Shown: in pieces, positions 23,219 through 28,366 of the stretch | How the letters are laid out: each line of letters begins with the position of its first letter | Numbering within the stretch: the stretch's first letter is position 1 | From: Treponema sp. | Lineage (GTDB): Bacteria; Spirochaetota; Spirochaetia; Treponematales; Rectinemataceae | NCBI GenBank assembly: GCA_012516755.1 | Contig: JAAYWE010000071.1 | Coordinates: forward strand, 1 to 28,366 | DNA length: 28,366 nt | Direction: 5' to 3' | Notes under the pieces: model-generated | What the model saw: the letters and a program-made list of their open reading frames with translations, nothing else | What the model was told of the DNA's origin: nothing | Database searches by the model: none | Translations under genes and position numbers: made by a program

Positions 23219-24133
23219 TTAGGATTTCGCTTTCTCTTTGAAGGACGAGTTCACGACTGCTATGCCCAATATTATCAGAATTACACTCAATCCTTGGCTC
23301 CAACTAAATTGTTCTTTTCGGATCAAGACTCCAGCCAGCACCGTTATGACCGTTACAAGGTTGGTGAACACCGCAGATTGTGAGGCTTTGAGTTGAGAGA
23401 GAGAATAATTTATGAGGAAAAATGCTCCCACAGAGGAGAGTATGCCTAGATAAAGTATTCCGCCCCAGACTCCCGCTATTCTATTCCATTCACCAAACAA
23501 ATGGCTTATATTGCCCTTTCCCTTGATATTCTCAAAGAGCGCAGGTATAAAAAAACAAATGGCTGCGGACCACATCATCGCAAAGGTTCGTTCTACCGGC
23601 GAAAAGCTTTCTGCCGCTTTCTTACTGGCAATATTGAAGAAGACTGCGCTAAGCATGGATCCGGTCAAAAATATAATCCCGATAGGCTTTGTCTCGGTAT
23701 TGTGACCTTGTCCAAATACCGCCACAAGAATAACCCCAACTATCGACATCGAAAGACCAGCTGATTGAAGAGCGCTGAGACGCTCTTTCAACAGCAAAGC
23801 TTCCATTATTGCCACACCTGCAGGCAATGCTCCAAGAATTATGCCTGCAACATTCGTCGCCGCATTAGCAAGTCCATAGGTCTCAAAGGTGAAGTAGGCA
23901 ATAGGCTGGAATAAGCACATCAGCGCCAGAAGCCCGATGGGTTTCCCTTTAAAATCCACCTGTATTATCCCCGCAATGACAAGGATGCTCATCAACAGCG
24001 CAGCAATGATAAATCGCATAGCGAGCAATTCCATCGGATTCAGCACTTCTAGGGCTTCTTTTGTCATAAGAAAAGAAAAGCCGAATATTGTGGAATAACC
24101 TAGACCTGCCAGAATACCGCCCATTCTATTCAT
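23219..24133 (-). CDS. EamA/DMT-family transporter
   Basis: The 304-residue inner-membrane protein consists of about ten hydrophobic helices arranged as two EamA repeats, with GYSTIFGFSFLMTKEAL at the start of repeat 1 and GGILYLGILSSVGAFFLINYSLSQLKAS near the end of repeat 2. This is the pattern of drug/metabolite exporters for amino acids, nucleotides or other small molecules. The substrate is unknown. The start was set at ATG 24133 because a promoter places transcription start there, and the extra N-terminal residues of the longer frame (from 24199) are hydrophilic and atypical. It is followed by the amidohydrolase. Confidence 0.85.
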   Translation of the reverse strand: MNRMGGILAGLGYSTIFGFSFLMTKEALEVLNPMELLAMRFIIAALLMSILVIAGIIQVDFKGKPIGLLALMCLFQPIAYFTFETYGLANAATNVAGIILGALPAGVAIMEALLLKERLSALQSAGLSMSIVGVILVAVFGQGHNTETKPIGIIFLTGSMLSAVFFNIASKKAAESFSPVERTFAMMWSAAICFFIPALFENIKGKGNISHLFGEWNRIAGVWGGILYLGILSSVGAFFLINYSLSQLKASQSAVFTNLVTVITVLAGVLIRKEQFSWSQGLSVILIILGIAVVNSSFKEKAKS

Positions 24134-24139
24134 GATAGA

Positions 24140-24169
24140 AAAATAGCATCTTCTCATTGATAATGCCAG
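24140..24169 (-). promoter_or_regulatory. promoter of the EamA-amidohydrolase unit (leaderless)
   Basis: On the minus strand CTGGCA (24169-24164), 18 bp, TATTTT (24145-24140), then 6 nt to the ATG at 24133. There is no Shine-Dalgarno. Moderate match, but the spacing to the ATG is the same as for tatD and the HAD gene. Confidence 0.4.
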
Positions 24170-24308
24170 GATGTGGGCCGGTCGATAGATCGTCCGCAAA
24201 ATGAGCTGTTTTCATGACTAAACCATAGCATGATGAGTCGTTTGCATAGAGATGAAATGAAATTGTATTTATAGTAGACTATGACTGTGTCAGATAAAGG
24301 AAAAAATC

Positions 24309-24764
24309 ATGATGCAAACCGATGTCGATGCCTTCTGGGCTAATTTCGAACAGGAAATTGGAGACAAGATTATCTCTAAGACGATGGGTCAACATTTTAG
24401 CTCAAAGAAATCACAGGGCGAATGGGGCCTTCTCGTATTGACCGCTTCGTCTATCCGCTTCAGGCCTACCCCGGGCGAGAATTGGTTCCAATCGCTCTTT
24501 AGAATGGCCGCACCTAAGGTCCCTAAGGAAACGGCATCGGACATAGTCTTGCCCTTAACCTTGATAACATCGATTGAACTGCCCAAAAGACATTTCTTTG
24601 ACTTTCTCTTTAGCCCTCCTTTTACAGTTTTTGCTTTGACATATCGCTTGGGAGAGAATGAAGAGCACAAGATTTTATTGGGAGCAGATCCTAAATCAGA
24701 GCTCTTTATGAAGCTCATTTCGACAATTCCTGTCATGCAAGGAAAGTGCAAGGAAAATGACTGA
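24309..24764 (+). CDS. hypothetical protein, 151 aa, possible PH/GRAM-like fold
   Basis: I do not recognise this protein. It has no signal peptide or membrane helix. After a helical N-terminus (to about 35) it reads as alternating short beta strands: WGLLVLTASSIRFRP, SDIVLPLTLITSIELP, FTVFALTYRLGENEEHKILLGA, then a C-terminal helix (SELFMKLISTI). This order, with the strand-turn 'local/regional' pattern, is reminiscent of bacterial PH or GRAM domains, but that is a guess. The start is preceded by AAAGGAA. The stop overlaps the next gene by 8 nt, so the two are co-translated. Confidence 0.7.
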   Translation: MMQTDVDAFWANFEQEIGDKIISKTMGQHFSSKKSQGEWGLLVLTASSIRFRPTPGENWFQSLFRMAAPKVPKETASDIVLPLTLITSIELPKRHFFDFLFSPPFTVFALTYRLGENEEHKILLGADPKSELFMKLISTIPVMQGKCKEND

Positions 24765-25854
24765 GATTTATTCACGGCTCGAAGAAGCACACTTGCTTTT
24801 CTTCGAATATGGCATTACTGCGCTTGATGCATACTTGGACGAGAAACCTCGGCCATTAAAGTTCCTTGCGGTACAATGTTCGCTGGTAGAGCTAGCCCGC
24901 GTATTCGATGTTCTAGAATACCCTAATCTGCCTTACGCCGATGCGTCTCTATGCGACGAAGTACGGTTTATCTGTACCGAGGATGCGCTCGAAGAAAATC
25001 TGGGCAGCCCTTGGATGAATTTTAAAAGAAGCCCTTCTACTGGCGTTTATTATGATAAAGGCGATATATACAATTCTCTAAAAGCCAGAAATATCCAACC
25101 ATCCAGCTCAGAATATTCTGAGATTGAAAGATCATTGTTCGATTTCACACTTCTAGCTACCCTATCCGAGTTACCTCCGAAAACAATTGGATCCATCGCT
25201 CTTCCGCCTTCGCCATCTGTACTTTTTCAAAGAGATCTTCTAATAGGCATTCTCTCTGGGCCCTATCCAGTCTCAGGATTCGAGGTGCTCAAGCAAAGCG
25301 GCTTTATTGCTCGGGAATGGCCTGAAATCGCGCTTCTCGACAATGTCGATCATTCAAAAGACTTCCATCCCGAGGGCAATGGATGGAACCATACTATGCA
25401 GACATTTTCGTATCGAAAAACCCGCGATATTACTCTCTCGCTTGCTCTACTTCTCCATGATATTGGCAAATCAGAATCTAAAAGCCAAAAAGGCCATCGC
25501 TTCGACAGACATGCCGAACTGGGAGCCAAACGTGCGGAGAAATTTCTTTCTCGTCTAGGATTCTCAGAAGAAATCCAAGAAGATGTCAAATTCCTAATCA
25601 GATATCACATGATGCCAGCCGCATTACCAATACTTCCTGTTCAAAAAACAGAAGCGCTGATAAGAGATCCCCGCTTTTCCGTTTTGTTGGAGCTGTTTCG
25701 CTGTGATGAATTCTCGAGTTTCAAGAATGCCGAACGATACTACGATGCTTGCAATATGTATCAGTCTATTCGTCGTAATCTCAGAAATCCATATAGAAAA
25801 GCCGATGGATCCAAAATTCATGCTTCAAAGCGCTCATATTCGCACTTCTCATGA
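24757..25854 (+). CDS. HD-domain protein related to the C-terminal half of CCA-adding enzymes
   Basis: The 365-residue protein has a C-terminal HD phosphohydrolase domain: His204 in FHPEGNGWNHT, His212, His234-Asp235 in LLLHDIGKSES, His252 in FDRHAELGAK and His284 in LIRYHMM. The HPEG..W.HT plus HDIGK pattern and the preceding helical region (about 150-200) resemble the HD part of bacterial tRNA nucleotidyltransferases. The first ~150 residues do not show the nucleotidyltransferase GG-x-VRD or DxD motifs, so CCA addition is not expected. Likely a metal-dependent phosphatase or phosphodiesterase. Ribosome site AAGGAAA; the start lies within the preceding gene's end. Its stop overlaps the convergent HD-GYP gene by 6 nt. 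Confidence 0.75.
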   Translation: MTEIYSRLEEAHLLFFEYGITALDAYLDEKPRPLKFLAVQCSLVELARVFDVLEYPNLPYADASLCDEVRFICTEDALEENLGSPWMNFKRSPSTGVYYDKGDIYNSLKARNIQPSSSEYSEIERSLFDFTLLATLSELPPKTIGSIALPPSPSVLFQRDLLIGILSGPYPVSGFEVLKQSGFIAREWPEIALLDNVDHSKDFHPEGNGWNHTMQTFSYRKTRDITLSLALLLHDIGKSESKSQKGHRFDRHAELGAKRAEKFLSRLGFSEEIQEDVKFLIRYHMMPAALPILPVQKTEALIRDPRFSVLLELFRCDEFSSFKNAERYYDACNMYQSIRRNLRNPYRKADGSKIHASKRSYSHFS

Positions 25855-27063
25855 AGTGAGCATCCATGGACTATAAGACAGGGCCCAACGCGGTGGCCTA
25901 AAACCATCCAATTCTCCATAGTGGTCCATAAGCAGACTTACTATTTTTTGATCGAGTGGCATCGATCTCATCTTCTGGAAAGCGCTTAACGGGCATATAG
26001 GATCGCGATAAGGACGCTCTCCTATAAGTGCTTCGAATACATCGACTACAGCGATGATCTTAGACTCGAATGGAATATCCCTGCCTGTCAAACCTTCCGG
26101 ATATCCCGAACCATCTTCTCTCTCGTGATGATAGAGCACAATTGGGCTAAGTCGCTCAAATTCCTTGAAGCTTCTAAGAATACGTGCGGAAATGGCAGGA
26201 TGCTGTCTCATCTGGACAAATTCGCATGGATCGAGCTTGCCGTTTTTAGTAAGAATGTTGTTTGGTATGCCTATTTTGCCGATATCATGGAGCAATGCGG
26301 CAATATAGAGATCCTTGAGTCTTTTGCCTCTAAAGCCAAGATTCTTACCAACAAAGAGAGCAAGCATGGCAACATTCCTTGAATGGCTCGCTGAGATTCT
26401 CTCGGTCTGCTCAAATAGATAGATTATAGATTCGAGACCGCGAGTGTCCAGAAAAGTGTTTGCATTCCTATAAAAATGCTGAAAAATGAAAATCGCTACA
26501 AAGCCTGTCAATAGCGCTATAATTATGGAATCCCATAAGCGATTCCCGGTAAAATTAGCCGATATTGGAATTCCATAAGTAGTCTTGCGGCCATGAGCTA
26601 GATCGATTCTGAAATCCTTAGCCGAGACAGTATTCAATAGTCTCTGAGCTTGGATAATCGCCACGCCAATCATATTTGGGACAATGGCTGTCTTGTCATC
26701 ATTGCGGATTGGACACTCTATGCGCAACAGTTCTCCATCCATAATGATATCAAAACTATCCGATGGTGGTTTGCCTTCCACAATTTCTGCCAGATCTATG
26801 AGAGAAAATGAATCGGTTGCTTTTTGTACAAGGGCATTGGCCTCGGCAAATTCCCCTTGTATAACTAAGTTATAGGTCTGGTTGTTTGAAAGACAACCGT
26901 TATAGAATGCATACGCTTGTATCTCAATGATACTTGAGAGCGCATCATTGACAGACTCGAAGTTCCGACCTGCAATATGCCTCTGAATAGAATAGATCAA
27001 TAGTCCGATCAAAAGCAAACTTGCCAGCGTAATCGTGATCGGAACAAACAACTTTCTTTTCAT
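25849..27063 (-). CDS. membrane-anchored HD-GYP domain phosphodiesterase
   Basis: The 404-residue protein probably degrades cyclic di-GMP. Layout: transmembrane helix 7-26, an extracytoplasmic sensor region 27-175 of unknown type, a second helix 177-197, then the cytoplasmic HD-GYP domain with His227, His259-Asp260 (ALLHDIGKIGIP), His288, His312-His313 and GSGYPEGL (318-324). All metal and GYP residues are present. The start was set at ATG 27063, which has AGGA 8 nt upstream, rather than the TTG at 27090. It follows the DUF2007 gene by 39 nt in the same direction. The sensor may respond to a periplasmic signal. No diguanylate cyclase is in the window. Confidence 0.9.
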   Translation of the reverse strand: MKRKLFVPITITLASLLLIGLLIYSIQRHIAGRNFESVNDALSSIIEIQAYAFYNGCLSNNQTYNLVIQGEFAEANALVQKATDSFSLIDLAEIVEGKPPSDSFDIIMDGELLRIECPIRNDDKTAIVPNMIGVAIIQAQRLLNTVSAKDFRIDLAHGRKTTYGIPISANFTGNRLWDSIIIALLTGFVAIFIFQHFYRNANTFLDTRGLESIIYLFEQTERISASHSRNVAMLALFVGKNLGFRGKRLKDLYIAALLHDIGKIGIPNNILTKNGKLDPCEFVQMRQHPAISARILRSFKEFERLSPIVLYHHEREDGSGYPEGLTGRDIPFESKIIAVVDVFEALIGERPYRDPICPLSAFQKMRSMPLDQKIVSLLMDHYGELDGFRPPRWALSYSPWMLTS

Positions 27064-27102
27064 AAAACATTTCCTAATAATAATGGGCAAAATGATTGAG
27101 AA

Positions 27103-27330
27103 TTACTTATTCGACTGTTTGTGTTCCCTATAGTCTGCGACTATCGCTTTGGCATCTTCTTCCGAACTATCCGGGACAATTACCTTTGCTCCTTTTGGTT
27201 CTATCGAATAGAAGGGGTTTATATCCAGCATCTGATCAGAGAGTACTTCAGCTGGAATGCCAGCAGATTCGAGCATAGTCTTTACAACAATTGAATCCTC
27301 GAGAAATGCGGAGACGAATACTGTCTTCAT
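27103..27330 (-). CDS. DUF2007-type small protein
   Basis: The 75-residue protein fits the DUF2007 (putative signal-transducing protein) pattern: a short N-terminal strand MKTVFVSA, a helix covering EDSIVVKTMLESAGIPAEVL, then VIVPDSSEEDAKAIVADYRE, a ferredoxin-like or ACT-like half fold. Members of this family are widespread and uncharacterised, often fused to or next to other proteins. The ATG overlaps the peptidase stop by 4 nt (ATGA), so it is translationally coupled to it. It precedes the HD-GYP gene, which might hint at a signalling partner. Confidence 0.8.
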   Translation of the reverse strand: MKTVFVSAFLEDSIVVKTMLESAGIPAEVLSDQMLDINPFYSIEPKGAKVIVPDSSEEDAKAIVADYREHKQSNK

Positions 27331-28366
27331 CTATTTGCCCTGACTTTCTGTATAGCTTCAATGCTCCTGTCGAATGCCGGACCCAATCTCCGGGCTCCTT
27401 TGTCGGTTATGCACCAATCTTCCTCGACGCGCATCCCACCAATCGGCATCCATTTTTCGATCATATCGTAGTTTAGAAAACTCTCACAAATCCGCTCAGC
27501 TCGCCATTTTTGTATGAGCTGCGGTATAAAATATATCCCCGGCTCGACCGAATGGACAATCCCTGGCTTAAGGGTCTTTGCAAGCCTGAGCGAGCTCAAT
27601 CCAAACTGCTCGCTTCGCTTTAGTTCATCTCCATATCCTACATAATCTTCGCCTAGACCTTCCATGTCATGTACATCCAAGCCTATCTGATGACCCAAAC
27701 CATGAGGAAAGAATAGTGCGTGAGCACCAGATTCAACTGCCTCGACCGGATCCCCCTTCATAAGGCCTAGAGATAAGAGGCCTTTTGTTATGGTCAGACA
27801 AGCAATCTTGTGCACATCGATAAACCTCACCCCGGGAGCAAGCGCATTTGTGGCTGTCTGGAGGGTCTCATATAGCACTTGATATATTTCTCTCGATTGA
27901 TGGCTAAAGCTCGGTCCTACAGGAAAGGTCGTCGTAAGATCCCCCGCATAGCCCAAAGTCGTCTCCACACCAGCATCTAACAGAAATGTATCATGCTCTG
28001 TGGTAACATGCTCGGTGGGGGAATTGTGCAGAACCGAAGCGCGACAGGTTGCGATAGTGGCAAAGCTGAGTTCACAGCCTTGCGCGCTGGCGCGAGATGA
28101 CACAAAACCAGCTGCATCTTTCTCTGTCCATCCAGCCTTTAGTTCATGCATAAGCTCTTCATGGATGATCTTGGTGATAGATACCGCTCGCTCGAGTTCG
28201 GATAGTTCTTCAGGCTCCTTTATTTCACGCACACTTACAAGAGCCAGAATTATGCGCGGATCGATATGGCGATAGATAAGCTCCTCTAGGTTCGATACAG
28301 AGACAGCAAATAAATCCAAAAACCTTGCAATTTGTCTATCTCGATAAGGCGGAAGAATAAAGACAG
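27327..28366 (-). CDS. Xaa-Pro aminopeptidase-like M24 peptidase, 5' end outside window
   Basis: The reading frame is open to the right edge of the window, so the start and part of the N-terminal domain are missing. The visible 346 residues end with a pita-bread catalytic domain. The dinuclear metal ligands are all present: Asp in FLLDAGVET, Asp in YAGDLTTTF, His in FPHGLGHQIGLDVHD, Glu in HSVEPGIYF and Glu in GGMRVEEDW. This is the Xaa-Pro dipeptidase/aminopeptidase P (M24B) set, which removes an N-terminal residue before proline. The role is probably peptide use in the cytoplasm. It is the first visible gene of a unit with the DUF2007 and HD-GYP genes. Confidence 0.88.
   Translation of the reverse strand, partial: VFILPPYRDRQIARFLDLFAVSVSNLEELIYRHIDPRIILALVSVREIKEPEELSELERAVSITKIIHEELMHELKAGWTEKDAAGFVSSRASAQGCELSFATIATCRASVLHNSPTEHVTTEHDTFLLDAGVETTLGYAGDLTTTFPVGPSFSHQSREIYQVLYETLQTATNALAPGVRFIDVHKIACLTITKGLLSLGLMKGDPVEAVESGAHALFFPHGLGHQIGLDVHDMEGLGEDYVGYGDELKRSEQFGLSSLRLAKTLKPGIVHSVEPGIYFIPQLIQKWRAERICESFLNYDMIEKWMPIGGMRVEEDWCITDKGARRLGPAFDRSIEAIQKVRANR

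Overview
The window looks like a chromosomal segment of a diderm bacterium of moderate GC content, most likely a spirochaete of the Treponema/Rectinema type. This rests on gene content (a BmpA/PnrA-type nucleoside uptake system, a tatD-tcdA pair, stand-alone HD proteins) and on the style of the proteins, not on a marker gene, so the assignment is an inference. No phage, plasmid, CRISPR array or complete insertion sequence is visible. Most genes are metabolic or housekeeping.

Layout. 1-47: 3' end of a tRNA, probably Ala(CGC). 289-1686 (-): diaminopimelate decarboxylase LysA. 1784-2521 (+): class I glutamine-amidotransferase-like peptidase C26. 2596-7149 (-): tight operon nagA-alr-dapF-like-M20 amidohydrolase, acting on cell-wall amino sugars and amino acids. 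The DapF-like protein has Ser at both catalytic Cys positions. 7190-7502: a MITE-like element with 22-bp perfect terminal inverted repeats. 7538-8356 (+): HAD phosphatase, then tRNA-Leu(TAA). 8725-14096 (-): nucleoside transporter block, in transcription order bmpA, terminator, nupO-type ATPase, two permeases, and a small cyclic-nucleotide-binding-fold protein. 14218-18245 (-): valS, a single-domain SpoT-like HD hydrolase, and deoC. 18396-21860 (+): AMP-forming acyl-CoA synthetase, TatD nuclease, a second, 86-nt copy of the MITE-like element, and TcdA. 21928-24133 (-): EamA permease and amidohydrolase. 24309-25854 (+): a small unknown protein and an HD protein resembling the C-terminal part of CCA-adding enzymes. 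25849-28366 (-): pepP-like peptidase (runs off the window), DUF2007 protein, HD-GYP phosphodiesterase.

How the genes fit together. BmpA plus the ABC proteins import nucleosides. DeoC degrades deoxyribose-5-phosphate, so this block is a nucleoside salvage module. NagA, Alr, the DapF-like protein and the M20 hydrolase form an amino-sugar and D-amino-acid module. LysA lies nearby but is separated from it by an oppositely oriented gene.

Signals beyond the genes. (1) Several genes have a sigma70-like -10 box placed 6-8 nt before the start codon and no Shine-Dalgarno sequence, so their mRNAs are probably leaderless. Others have strong GGAGG sites. (2) The two MITE-like elements share their ends. 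(3) Short tandem repeats sit between two convergent gene pairs. One of them duplicates the 3' end of a coding sequence. (4) One convergent pair overlaps within a single TCATGA. I did not find a clearly new multi-gene system. The best candidates for novelty are the Ser/Ser DapF homologue, the MITE-like family and the stand-alone SpoT-type HD protein.
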